Origin: DASSUW01 sp963835525
GTDB taxonomy: Bacteria > Actinomycetota > Thermoleophilia > Solirubrobacterales > Solirubrobacteraceae
Assembly (NCBI GenBank): GCA_963835525.1
Contig: CAWIFM010000001.1
Location: forward strand, 62,001 to 126,000
Direction: 5' to 3'
DNA length: 64,000 nucleotides
In this document: positions 48,231 to 57,243 of the stretch, piece by piece
How the letters are laid out: each line of letters opens with the position of its first letter
How positions within the stretch are numbered: the first letter of the stretch is position 1
Notes under the pieces: generated by a model
Database searches by the model: none
What the model was told of the DNA's origin: nothing
Seen by the model: only the letters and a program-made list of their open reading frames with translations
Translations under genes and position numbers: made by a program

Positions 48231-48983
48231 ATGGCCGTCGTCGTCACCTGGCTCGGGCAGGCGAGCTTCCGCTTCGACGTCGGCGACCGGCGGATCCTGG
48301 TCGATCCGTTCTTCGCCGAGCACGACGCGCGCCTGTACCCGCCGCTCTCGGTCGACGAGCACGGCTCGGACGTCGACTGGCTGCTGGTCACCCACCCGCA
48401 CATCGACCACCTGGACCCGTACTCGCTGCGCGAGGTGTCGGCGCGCAGCGACTCGCTGACCGTCGTGGCGCCGGCGCCGTGCGAGCGGGAGGTGCGCGAT
48501 GCGGCCCCGGACGCGGCCTTCGCCGGCGTGAACCGCGGCGACCGGCTCGAGCTCGGCGAAGCCGTCGCGGTCACCGTGGTCCCGGCGGTCCACGGCATGA
48601 CGGTCGCGGATAGCTATCCCGACGACCCGCGCTTCGTCGGCTACGTGCTCGAGCTCGAGGGCACGCGCTTCTACCACGCGGGCGACACGATCGTCAGCGA
48701 CTCACTGCGCGCTGCGCTGGACCCGCTGCACGTCGACGTCGCGCTGCTGCCGGTCAACGGCCGCACCTACTACCGCGAGCTGGAGGGGCTCGTGGGCAAC
48801 ATGGGCACGCGCGACGCGGTCATCCTCGCGACCGAGATCGGCGCCACGATCCTCGTCCCGTACCACTGGGACCTGTTCCGCGGCAACACGGAGTGGCCGG
48901 GCCGCGTGGTCGACGACGCCGTCGAGGCCGAGGCCCCGCTGCACGTGCTCACCCTCCGTCGCGGTGTGCCGTGGGCGCTTTGA
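48231..48983 (+). CDS. MBL-fold metallohydrolase, UlaG-like
   Basis: A 250-residue metallo-beta-lactamase-fold enzyme similar to UlaG (L-ascorbate-6-phosphate lactonase). The metal motif is VTHPHIDHLDPYS (HxHxDH), with TRFYHAGDTIVS and ILVPYHWDLF as later ligands. It probably opens a sugar lactone, fitting the neighbouring sugar dehydrogenase, which makes lactones; the exact substrate is not known. The ATG at 48219 is an alternative start giving MVAA at the front. Divergent from the dehydrogenase gene; overlaps the 3' end of the convergent epimerase gene by 35 nt. Confidence 0.85.
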   Translation: MAVVVTWLGQASFRFDVGDRRILVDPFFAEHDARLYPPLSVDEHGSDVDWLLVTHPHIDHLDPYSLREVSARSDSLTVVAPAPCEREVRDAAPDAAFAGVNRGDRLELGEAVAVTVVPAVHGMTVADSYPDDPRFVGYVLELEGTRFYHAGDTIVSDSLRAALDPLHVDVALLPVNGRTYYRELEGLVGNMGTRDAVILATEIGATILVPYHWDLFRGNTEWPGRVVDDAVEAEAPLHVLTLRRGVPWAL

Positions 48984-49893
48984 CGCGCCCGTCGGCCAGC
49001 AGCTCCCGGAAGCGCTCGATCGAGTCGGTCACGCCGGCCTCGATCGGCCGCATCACCGAGCCGCCGATCAGCTCGACGAACGAGGAGCCGTCCATGCTCG
49101 GCGGGAACGGCAGCGGCTCGTCGGCGGCGGTGATCGTGACCTCCGGGACCGCGGCCGCGATCAGCCCGATCAGCTCGGGCATCGAGACCTCGGGACCGTC
49201 GAGGTTGTGGACCGAGGCGCCCGTGTACTCGACCTCGCTCGCGCGCACGAAGGCCTCGCCGACGTCGGCCGTGTACTGCATCTGCACGCTGCCGCCGAAC
49301 GGGATGTGGTAGCCGGCGCCGGCGGCGGCGGCCACCAGCGCGGTGGTCGGGGCCGAGGTGAGGCCCTGGTCGCGCCCCGGGCCGTAGACGGTGTGGGGGC
49401 GCAGCCCGATCGAGGAGACGCCGTAGTCCGCGAAGTAGCGCTCGCCGGTGCCCTCGTTGGCCCACTTGAAGACGCCGTAGAGCGTGCTCGGGTGCTCGCC
49501 GTCGCCGAGCGCGGCGATCGATGAGGCGTAGACGAGCGGGGCGAGCCGGTCCTTGCGGCGCCGCACGGCCTCGAACACGTTGACCGTGCCGAGCACGTCG
49601 ACGCGCGCGCCCAGCGGCGGGTCGGCGCGCACGAACGGGACCTGCAGCGCCGCCAGGTGGATGACGTGCGTGATGGCGTGCTCGTCTATCGCCCGCTCGA
49701 CCGCGTTGAGGTCGGCGATGTCGCCACGCACGCGCGTGATCTTCTCGGCTTCCTCAGGCGTCAGCGCGAGCGCCAAGCGCGGCGCCTGCTCGCCGACGTC
49801 GAAGCTGACCACCTCGTGCTCGCGGTCGAGCAGCGAGCGGATCGTCCATACCCCGATCGCGCCGTAGGCGCCGGTCACCAGGTAACGGCTCAT
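48949..49893 (-). CDS. NAD-dependent epimerase/dehydratase (extended SDR)
   Basis: A 314-residue extended short-chain dehydrogenase. The NAD motif is YLVTGAYGAIGVWTI at the N-terminus; the active-site Tyr and Lys are in STLYGVFKWANEGTGERY. The RPHTVYGPGRDQGLT segment is typical of sugar-nucleotide or sugar epimerases. Product and substrate are not clear; some close families oxidise uronates or aldonates. The ATG overlaps the stop of the upstream dehydratase gene (ATGA), so the two are translated together. Confidence 0.85.
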   Translation of the reverse strand: MSRYLVTGAYGAIGVWTIRSLLDREHEVVSFDVGEQAPRLALALTPEEAEKITRVRGDIADLNAVERAIDEHAITHVIHLAALQVPFVRADPPLGARVDVLGTVNVFEAVRRRKDRLAPLVYASSIAALGDGEHPSTLYGVFKWANEGTGERYFADYGVSSIGLRPHTVYGPGRDQGLTSAPTTALVAAAAGAGYHIPFGGSVQMQYTADVGEAFVRASEVEYTGASVHNLDGPEVSMPELIGLIAAAVPEVTITAADEPLPFPPSMDGSSFVELIGGSVMRPIEAGVTDSIERFRELLADGRVKAPTAHRDGG

Positions 49894-51551
49894 CGCAGTG
49901 TTGCCCCCTGTGAAGCGGAGCCGACGAGCGAGCAGTAGCGGCCGAGCACGCCAGTGCTGAACGCGGGCGCGGGCGGCTCGTACTCCGCGAGTCGTCGCGC
50001 CAGCTCGTCGTCGGCGACGTCGACGCTCAACGTGGCGCTGTCGACGTCGACAGTGATGCGGTCGCCCTCGCGCAGCGCGGCGATCGGGCCGCCGCGCACC
50101 GCCTCGGGGCTCACGTGGCCGACCATGAGCCCGCGCGTGGCACCGGAGAAGCGCCCGTCGGTGACCAGCGTCACCGAATCGCCGAGGCCTGCGCCCACCA
50201 CCGCCGAGGTCACGCTCAGCATCTCGCGCATCCCCGGCCCGCCCGATGGCCCCTCGTTGCGGATCACGAGCACGTCGCCGGGAACGACGGCGCCGCTCGC
50301 GATCGCCTCGCTGCACGCCTCCTCGGACTCGAAGACGCGCGCCGGCCCCTCGTGGCGGCGCATCTCGGCGCCCGACACCTTGACCACCGCACCCTCGGGC
50401 GCGAGGTTGCCGCGCAGCGCCACCAGCCCGCCCGGCGGCTTGTACGGATCGGCGACGGTGTGCACGACCGAGCCATCGGGATCCGCCGCGCTCGCGCTGG
50501 CCTCGGCGAGCGTGGCGCCGGCTACCGTCGGAGCGTCGCCGTCGACCAGCCCGGCCCGGATCAGCTCGGCGATGACCACGGGCACGCCGCCGATGTCGTG
50601 CAGATCGGTGGCGACGTAACGACCGCTCGGGCTCAGGCTGCCGATCACCGGGGTGCGGGCGCTGATCTCGACCAGCTCGTCGAGCTCGAGCCGAACCTCC
50701 GCCTCGCGGGCGATGGCGAGCAGGTGGAGAAGGCCGTTGGTCGAGCCGCCGGTGGCGGCGATGCCCGCCATGGCGTTGCGCAGCGCCCGGCCGTCGAGGA
50801 AAGCGCGTGCGCTCGTCTTCAGGCGCGTGGCCAGCGCGCCGCATTCGGCGGCCGAGCGGCGGCGCTCGTCGAGGTCGTCGGCGGGGAGCATGCCCGCGCC
50901 GAGTGGAGCGATGCCGAGGAACTCGCAGGCGATCCCCATCGTGTTGGCGGTGAAGTTGCCGGCGCAGGTGCCGGGCCCCGGGCAGGAGCCGCGCTCGATG
51001 GCGTCGAGCTGCTCGCGTGTGATCAGGCCGCGGTTGTGGGCGCCGACCGCCTCCCACACGTCGAGGATCGTCCTGCGCTCGGCGCCCGCCCGCATCGGCC
51101 CGCTGTAGAGCACGATCGACGGCTTGTCGATCCGCGCCAGCGCCATCAGCGCGGCGGGCACGGTCTTGTCGCAGCCGACGATGCAGACCAGCGCGTCGAA
51201 GTCGTGCGCGACGTCCATCAGCTCGATCGAGTCGGCGATCAGCTCGCGCGAGACCAGCGAGGCGCGCATGCCCGGCGTGCCCTGCGACTGGTTGTCCGAG
51301 ACGGCGATCGTGTTGAACTCGAGCGGGACGCCGCCCGCCTGCTCGACACCGGTTGCCACCGCGGCGGCCAGCTCGCGGTGCGTGAGGTTGCAGGGCATCG
51401 TGCCGGTCCAGGTCGAGGCGATGCCGACGATCGGGCCGGTCAGGCGATCGGGGTCGATCCCCATCGCGCGGAAGTGCGAGCGCGCGCCGGCGCGGGAGGC
51501 GTCCCCGGCCAGCGTCTCGCGTGCGTGTCGGCGCTCGCGCTCGTACGGCAC
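49890..51551 (-). CDS. IlvD/Edd-family dehydratase (dihydroxy-acid or sugar-acid dehydratase)
   Basis: A 553-residue [Fe-S] dehydratase. Three cluster Cys residues appear in TMPCNLTHRE, IVGCDKTVPA and CPGPGTCAGNFTANTM, as in dihydroxy-acid dehydratase; the C-terminal motif SGATRGLMVGHVSPEA is also present. DHAD acts in branched amino acid synthesis, but close relatives dehydrate sugar acids such as aldonates. Its tight pairing with the epimerase (ATGA overlap) and nearness to a sugar dehydrogenase and a putative lactonase favour a sugar-acid role. No ilv genes are nearby. The GTG start at 51551 is plausible but not certain. Confidence 0.85.
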   Translation of the reverse strand: MPYERERRHARETLAGDASRAGARSHFRAMGIDPDRLTGPIVGIASTWTGTMPCNLTHRELAAAVATGVEQAGGVPLEFNTIAVSDNQSQGTPGMRASLVSRELIADSIELMDVAHDFDALVCIVGCDKTVPAALMALARIDKPSIVLYSGPMRAGAERRTILDVWEAVGAHNRGLITREQLDAIERGSCPGPGTCAGNFTANTMGIACEFLGIAPLGAGMLPADDLDERRRSAAECGALATRLKTSARAFLDGRALRNAMAGIAATGGSTNGLLHLLAIAREAEVRLELDELVEISARTPVIGSLSPSGRYVATDLHDIGGVPVVIAELIRAGLVDGDAPTVAGATLAEASASAADPDGSVVHTVADPYKPPGGLVALRGNLAPEGAVVKVSGAEMRRHEGPARVFESEEACSEAIASGAVVPGDVLVIRNEGPSGGPGMREMLSVTSAVVGAGLGDSVTLVTDGRFSGATRGLMVGHVSPEAVRGGPIAALREGDRITVDVDSATLSVDVADDELARRLAEYEPPAPAFSTGVLGRYCSLVGSASQGATLR

Positions 51552-51561
51552 GCGCGGCAGG

Positions 51562-52197
51562 TTATTGAAGCGTGGCTGCCAGCCAGTCGACGGCCGCGGG
51601 CACGTGCGCCGGGTCGATGTGGTGGCCGGCGTCGGACTCGTGGTACTCCACGGGCATCCCGGCGCCCTCGAGCAGCTCGCGCGCCGTGCGCGCGAACTCG
51701 ACGCTCATGATCGGGTCCTGGCGGCCGTGGGCGATGAAGGCGCGGGTGTCGCGCGGCAGCTCGGGCTGCCAGCCGTCGACGGTGGGGACGAAGCCCGAGA
51801 AGGCGAGGATCCCGGCCGGCGCGGGGCGGTCGGGGCCGAGGCCGAGCGAGTAGCTCATCACCGAGCCCATCGAGAAGCCGCCGAAGACCGTCCGCTCGGG
51901 CCCGATCCCGGTGCGCTCCCACAGCGCGTCGTGCAGCGCTGAGAGCTTGCGGTAGGCGGCGTGGAAGGTGTCCGGGTCCGGGTAGCCGACGCGCGGCACC
52001 ACGTACCAGTGGTGGCCGGGCCAGCCGGGGAGCTCGAGCGGCGCGCGCGGCGTGACCACGTGCAGCCGCCGCTCCGGGTCGAGCACGTCGGCGATGCCGA
52101 GCAGGTCGTTCTCGTCGGCCCCGCGGCCGTGATGGAGCACGAGCAGCCCGGCGGCCTCCCCAGCCGCCGGGCGCTCGCGATGGATCAGCTCGCTCAT
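51562..52197 (-). CDS. Phospholipase/carboxylesterase family hydrolase (MhqD-like)
   Basis: A 211-residue alpha/beta hydrolase. The nucleophile elbow is GFSMGSVMSYSLGL (Ser), preceded by LLVLHHGRGADENDLL; the Asp and His are in HGRQDPIMSVEF and DAGHHIDPAHVP. It starts in an ATGA overlap with the VOC dioxygenase gene. The pair resembles MhqD and MhqO of Bacillus subtilis, which protect against quinones and other electrophiles. The exact ester substrate is unknown. Confidence 0.87.
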   Translation of the reverse strand: MSELIHRERPAAGEAAGLLVLHHGRGADENDLLGIADVLDPERRLHVVTPRAPLELPGWPGHHWYVVPRVGYPDPDTFHAAYRKLSALHDALWERTGIGPERTVFGGFSMGSVMSYSLGLGPDRPAPAGILAFSGFVPTVDGWQPELPRDTRAFIAHGRQDPIMSVEFARTARELLEGAGMPVEYHESDAGHHIDPAHVPAAVDWLAATLQ

Positions 52198-53102
52198 GCG
52201 GCCACGCGGCGGGGGTTCTCCACCGGCCGCAGGACCTGCTCGAGGTGCGAGCGCAGGTGCTCGTGCTGCTTGGGCAGGCGCAGCTCCTCGCCGAGGTGGT
52301 CGGGATCCTCGTCGACGGCGAAGCCCGGGCTCATGGTCGCGATCTCGAACAGCACGCCGCGCGGCTCGCGGAAGTAGATCGAGAGGAAGTAGTCGCGGTC
52401 CTGCACGGGGGTCACATAGCCGCCGGCCTCGCGGATGCGCCGCTGCCAGTCGAGCTGCTCGTCGTCGGGCGTGGCCCAGGCGATGTGGTGGACGGTGCCG
52501 GCGCCCTGCACGCTGCGCGTCTCGGGCGCGGGGTCGTAGGCCCAGCGGAACTTGCGCTCGGACCCGTTCAGGAGGTACTCGCCGCCGTCCTCGTAGGCGA
52601 AGCCGAGCACGTCGGTGAGCATGCGCTCCTCGACGCCGGCGTACTCGGAGTACGCGCGGGCGCCCTCGATGCCGAGGATGGCGTGCTCGGCCGGGATCTC
52701 CGGGTGGCCGGCGCGCAGCGGCGGGTTGGCCCGGTCGGCCACCACGAGCTCGAGGCCGAGCCCGTCGTAGTCCTCGAAGCGCAGGCTGCCGTCGCCGCGC
52801 GTGCCGCGGCCGAGGCGCTCCTCCCAGAAGTCGAGCGACGCCTCAGAGGCGACGCCGAGCTGGAGCGTGTGGATCATCCCGGCGCCGGCGCGGCCGCGTG
52901 CCGCGCCGGGGAACTCGAACCAGGTGAGGATCGAGCCGGGAGTGCCCTGCTCGTCGCCGAAGTAGAGGTGGTACGCCTCAGGGGCGTCGAAGTTGACCGT
53001 CTTCTTGACGAAGCGCAGCCCGAGCAGATCGGCGTAGAAGCGCACGTTCTCCTGGGCGTCGCCGGTGATCATCGTGACGTGATGGAGGCCCGCAAGTTTC
53101 AT
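52194..53102 (-). CDS. Ring-cleaving dioxygenase of the VOC/glyoxalase family (MhqO-like)
   Basis: A 302-residue two-module vicinal oxygen chelate protein. The first module begins GLHHVTMITGDAQENVRFYADLLGL (metal His), the second holds VHHIAWATPDDEQL (second His) and LFEIATMSPGF (Glu). It is of the MhqO/MhqA type that opens hydroquinone rings. The ATG at 53102 lies 6 nt after the -10 element, so the message is predicted to be leaderless or nearly so. Its 3' end overlaps the esterase gene. Likely part of a quinone or electrophile stress response. Confidence 0.88.
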   Translation of the reverse strand: MKLAGLHHVTMITGDAQENVRFYADLLGLRFVKKTVNFDAPEAYHLYFGDEQGTPGSILTWFEFPGAARGRAGAGMIHTLQLGVASEASLDFWEERLGRGTRGDGSLRFEDYDGLGLELVVADRANPPLRAGHPEIPAEHAILGIEGARAYSEYAGVEERMLTDVLGFAYEDGGEYLLNGSERKFRWAYDPAPETRSVQGAGTVHHIAWATPDDEQLDWQRRIREAGGYVTPVQDRDYFLSIYFREPRGVLFEIATMSPGFAVDEDPDHLGEELRLPKQHEHLRSHLEQVLRPVENPRRVAA

Positions 53103-53108
53103 GCCTCC

Positions 53109-53136
53109 ATTGTAGCAGATGTAATTGCATGTGCAA
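53109..53136 (-). promoter_or_regulatory. Promoter with MarR-type palindrome before the MhqO/MhqD pair
   Basis: On the minus strand, TTGCAC (53136-53131), 16-bp spacer, TACAAT (53114-53109). The perfect palindrome TTGCATGTGCAA (53125-53136) covers the -35 and matches the form bound by MarR/MhqR-like repressors. Transcription would start at about the ATG (53102). Confidence 0.6.
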
Positions 53137-54813
53137 CTACTTTGGTGTCTGGAACTCCGGCGACGTCGAGCCGTTGAGGATCGAGGCCGGGACGGTGACG
53201 CGCTTGGCCAGGTACGACGGCAGCTGGGTGCCGGGCTGGCCCTCGATCGTCGCTGTGCGGGCCTCGGTCAGGAACGGCAGGCTGATGCTGCCGCCGTGGA
53301 CCGTGACCGTCTGCTTGGTGGGCGCGTGCAGCCACCAGTCGGTGTTCGCGTCGGTGACGCGGATCGCGATCCGGTGGCCGGCGGCGAGCTTCCAGTCGGC
53401 AGACCACAGGTCGAGCGCGATCGGCCCGCTCGAGCGGATCAGGTGCCCCTGGCGCGTGATCAGCGGCCCGCGGCCGTTCTCGTCGAGGTCATACACGTCG
53501 ACCACCAGGTTCGCCCGCGGCAGTGTGGTGGACACGTCGACGACCGCGCGGCCCGAGCCCGCCAGATGCACGGCGCGGGCGAGCGGCGGCGAGATCGTCC
53601 AGACGCCGGCGGTCGCGCTCGAGCCGGTCGAGCTCGCGGTGCCGTCGTCGGTGTAGCTGCCGGTGTTGAGCGCGCTCGTGTAGCTGGTGGCGTCGTCCGG
53701 CGGCCAGGCCTCCTCCGCACGCCAGCGGCCGTCGTTGGTCTGGACCGCGATCATCGGGTCCTCCGTCGCGGGGGCCTGGCCCTTCAGGAAGCGGTCGTAG
53801 AAGCGCATGACCTCGTCGAACCAGCCGGCGCGGCCCATCTTCAGGCGGCCGGTCTCGTCGGTCTCGTTGCCGCGCACGTGCTCCCACGGGCCGAGCCATG
53901 CGCGCTCGTAGCCGGTGTGGTTCTCCAGGTACTGCGCCATGCCGTCGGCGACCGTGTTGTTCTCGGTCAGGCCCTGGGTGAGGAACAGCGGCACGTCCGA
54001 GCCGGCCGCGCCGGGGATCAGGTCGCGGGCGCGCCAGTAGGGCGAGTAGTGGTCGTCGCCGCCGGCCTGGTCGGCCCAGTTGAGCACCTTGCAGCCGGGC
54101 CTTTGCGTGTCGTTGGCGCCGTTGAGCGTGTAGCTCGGATCGTCGAGCAGCGGGCCGGGCGTCGCGTCGATCGCGTCATAGAGCGCGGGCGTCAGCAGCG
54201 AGTTGAGGCGCCGGATGCCGTCGCCGTAGAGGTAGCGGTAGAGGTCGTAGACGGGCTCCTGGCTGACGACGGCCTTCAGGCCCGCGGGCTGTCGGTTGAC
54301 GCCGACGAGGCCGGTGACGCCGTCGTAGGACTTGCCGTACATGCCGACGCTGCCGGTGGACCATGGCTGCGACGCCGCCCACTCGACCGCCTTGACCACG
54401 TCGGCCTGCTCGCCCGGGCCGCCCCAGTCGAGGCAGCCGGTCGAGCCGCCGAACCCGCGCAGGTCGACCATCACGAACGTGTAGCCGCGCTCCATCAGCC
54501 TGCCGCCGACCACGAGGTCGTGGAAGCGGTCCGACGGGCCGGTCGAGGGCCCGACCGGGTCGTAGCTCGTGCCCTGCACCGGGCCGACGGCGCCGGTCTG
54601 GCCGGAATGGCCGAAGTACGGGCCGATCGACAGGATCACGGGGGTCGGCCCCGTCGCCTGCGCGGGACGCAGGATGTCGGCGTGCAGCTGGACGCCGTCG
54701 GTCGACGGGATCGTGGCCTCGGTCCAGGTGGCTCCGGGCGGCACGTCCGCGGCGGACGCGGTGGCCGGCAGGACGGCGAGGGCGAGAGCGATGGCGGTGA
54801 TGGCGAGCCTCAT
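53137..54813 (-). CDS. Secreted S15-family X-Pro dipeptidyl-peptidase / CocE-like hydrolase
   Basis: A 558-residue exported protein with a signal peptide (IALALAVLPATASAADVP). The catalytic domain carries GVQLHADILRPA, VMVDLRGFGGSTGC, the nucleophile elbow GMYGKSYDGVTGL (Ser), and a second half with LTQGLTENNTVADGM and LGPWEHVRGN (probable His). The C-terminal jelly roll (about 380-558) contains LARAVHLAGSGRAVVDVST, typical of this family. It cleaves peptide or ester bonds outside the cell; specificity unknown. The stop codon borders the MhqO promoter. Confidence 0.88.
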   Translation of the reverse strand: MRLAITAIALALAVLPATASAADVPPGATWTEATIPSTDGVQLHADILRPAQATGPTPVILSIGPYFGHSGQTGAVGPVQGTSYDPVGPSTGPSDRFHDLVVGGRLMERGYTFVMVDLRGFGGSTGCLDWGGPGEQADVVKAVEWAASQPWSTGSVGMYGKSYDGVTGLVGVNRQPAGLKAVVSQEPVYDLYRYLYGDGIRRLNSLLTPALYDAIDATPGPLLDDPSYTLNGANDTQRPGCKVLNWADQAGGDDHYSPYWRARDLIPGAAGSDVPLFLTQGLTENNTVADGMAQYLENHTGYERAWLGPWEHVRGNETDETGRLKMGRAGWFDEVMRFYDRFLKGQAPATEDPMIAVQTNDGRWRAEEAWPPDDATSYTSALNTGSYTDDGTASSTGSSATAGVWTISPPLARAVHLAGSGRAVVDVSTTLPRANLVVDVYDLDENGRGPLITRQGHLIRSSGPIALDLWSADWKLAAGHRIAIRVTDANTDWWLHAPTKQTVTVHGGSISLPFLTEARTATIEGQPGTQLPSYLAKRVTVPASILNGSTSPEFQTPK

Positions 54814-54865
54814 ACAGGCTGCAACGCACGCCGGCCGCGAAGCTTGCGTAGGCTGCACCCCCGTC

Positions 54866-56358
54866 ATGGCCACGCTGATCGGCGTCGATGTGGGGACGAG
54901 CGGCACGCGCGCGCTGGCGGTCACCACCGAGGGCCGCCTGGTCGCCGAGGCGACGCGCGCGCACGAGCTGCTGACGCCGCGGCCGGGCTGGACCGAGCAG
55001 CACCCGGCTGAGTGGTGGGACGCGTGCCGGGCCGCGCTGGCCGAGGTCGCGGCCGCGGCCGGCGGCGACGTGGTCGGGCTGGGCCTCGCCGGCCAGATGC
55101 ACGGGTCGGTGTTCCTCGACGGCGCCGGCGAGGTGATCCGCCCTGCGCTGCTGTGGAACGACCAGCGCACGGCCGCGCAGTGCGACGAGATCACCGCGCG
55201 GGTCGGCGCCGAGCGGCTGCTCGAGCTGGCCGGCAACCCGGCGCTGACCGGCTTCCAGGCGCCCAAGATCCTGTGGCTGCGCGACGAGGAGCCGGACGCG
55301 TACGCGCGCGTGGCGAGCGTGCTGCTGCCCAAGGACTACGTGCGCTTCATGCTCACCGGCGAGCACGCGACCGACGCCTCGGACGCCTCGGGCACGCTGC
55401 TGCTCGACGTGCGGGCGCGCGACTGGTCGGACGAGATCCTCGACGCGCTCGAGATCCCGCGCGAGTGGCTGCCGGAGGTCTTCGAGGGGCCGTCGGTGAC
55501 CGGCACGCTGCGTGACGAGGTGGCCGACGAGCTGGGACTCCCGCGCGGCCTGCCGGTGGCCGCCGGCGGCGGCGACAACGCGGCGGCGGCGGTCGGCGTC
55601 GGCGTCGTGCGCGAGGGGTCGGTCTCGACCTCGATCGGCACCAGCGGCGTGCTCTTCGCGCACCGCGACGCCTTCACGCCCGACCCCTCGGGCCGCGTGC
55701 ACGCCTTCTGCCACGCGGTCCCGGGCGCGTGGCACCTGATGGCGGTGACGCTCTCGGCGGGCGGCTCGCTGAGCTGGTGGCGCGAGCGCTTCGACGCGGG
55801 CTTCGCCGAGCTGGTGGACGAGGCGGCTCGGGGGTCGATCCGGGCGCCGAGGGGCTCTTGTTCCTGCCGTACCTGACCGGCGAGCGCAGCCCGCACCTGG
55901 ATCCCGCACGCCCGCGGGGCGTTCGTCGGGTCTCACCCTTCGCCACGGCCGCGCGCACCTGACACGGGCGGTGATGGAGGGCGTCGCCTTCTCGATGCGC
56001 GACGGGCTGGAGGTCATGCGCGGGCTCGGCACGCCGGACGACGACATGCGAGCGGTCGGCGGCGGCGCGCGGTCGCCGCTGTGGCTGGCGCTGCAGGCCG
56101 ACGTCTACGGGCGGTCGGTGCGGCGGACCGAGGTCGACGAGGGGCCGGCGTACGGAGCGGCGCTGCTGGCCGGCGTGGCCGCGGGCGCGTTCGCCGACGT
56201 GGAGGAGGCGAGCGCGCAGGTGCGGCTGCGCGCCGAGGTCACCGAGCCCGACGCCGTCGCGCGCGGCGCGGTACGAAGAGCTGTACGCCGTCTACCGGTC
56301 GCTGTACGGGTCGCTGCGCGACCAGATGCACGAGCTCGGTCGCGTCGCTGCCGTGTGA
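54866..56358 (+). pseudogene. xylB: Xylulokinase (FGGY family; four indels)
   Basis: The N-terminal 320 residues are intact: LIGVDVGTSGTRALAV, GLAGQMHGSVFLDG, ALLWNDQRTAAQCDEI and GGGDNAAAAVGVGVV are xylulokinase hallmarks. The frame is then lost near 55829 (one base missing), 55907, 55932 and 56270 (one extra base each). With these repaired, 1493 nt become 497 codons with a normal ending EELYAVYRSLYGSL. It would phosphorylate D-xylulose. A stop occurs at 55876 in the uncorrected frame. Probably sequence errors, since the rest is well conserved; decay remains possible. Divergent from the S15 hydrolase. Confidence 0.85.
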
Positions 56359-56402
56359 ACCGCCGCTGGCATTCCGCCTCGCCGCCTGATTCGCTTCGCC
56401 CC

Positions 56403-57243
56403 GTGCACGCCCGCGTCGTCGTCGCCGCCGTCCTGCTGGCGCTCGTCGTGGCCGGCGTGGCGGAGGCGCCGCCGCACGTGCAGGTCGCGCACGCCCGCGC
56501 GGTCTCGCCCGTGCGCGGTCGTCGCCGCTCCGATCGGCGAGCCGCGCCTGGTCGCGCTCGGCGGGATCGAGGAGGCGCAGCGGTTCGCGCGCCGGCGCGG
56601 CGGCACGATCGGCTTCGCGGTCGCCGTCCCGGGCAGGCGCATCCGGGGCGTGAACCTCAATCACCGCTTCTACTCGGCCAGCGTGGTGAAGGCGATGCTC
56701 GCGCTGGCGGTCGTGCGGGCGGCGCCTCGGCGTGACCTGACGGCCGGCGAGCGGGCGCTGCTGCGGCCGATGATCACCGTCTCCGACAACGCCGCGGCCT
56801 CCACGGTGTACGCCCGCGTGGGCAGGGACGCGCTGATCCGGATCGCGCGGGCGGCGGGCATGACGCGCTTCGACGTCGGCTTCAACTGGGCCGACGCGCT
56901 GCTCACGGCGCACGACCAGGCGCGGCTGTTCCTGCGTATCGACCGGCTGGCGCCGCGGCGGCACCGCGCCTACCTGCGCGAGCTGCTGGGCTCGATCGTG
57001 TCGTGGCAGCGCTGGGGGATCGCGCCGGTGGCCGAGGAGCGCGGCTTCCACATCATGTTCAAGGGCGGCTGGCGGATCGGCATCTTCCACCAGGTCGCGC
57101 TGCTCGAGCGCGACGACCGCCGCATCGCCCTGGCGGTGCTGACCAGCGGCACCGAGCACGGGTACGGCCGCGAGACGCAGGCCGGCATCGCCGCTCGGGT
57201 GCTGTCGCGCCCGGTCAGCCGGCCGGCCGCAGGCGGAGCTTGA
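56403..57243 (+). pseudogene. Class A beta-lactamase-like secreted serine hydrolase (one frameshift)
   Basis: A signal-like N-terminus (ARVVVAAVLLALVVAGVAEAPP) and the catalytic domain are in frames one base apart. The break is in the CGCG stretch at 56514-56517. Removing one base gives a 279-residue protein. The active-site pattern of class A enzymes is visible: SVVK (Ser-x-x-Lys, in YSASVVKAML), SDN (TVSDNAAAST) and KGG (FKGGWR, in place of KTG/KSG). No omega-loop Glu was identified, so it could be a penicillin-binding or esterase-like relative. Overlaps the YceI gene by 29 nt (convergent). Confidence 0.75.
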
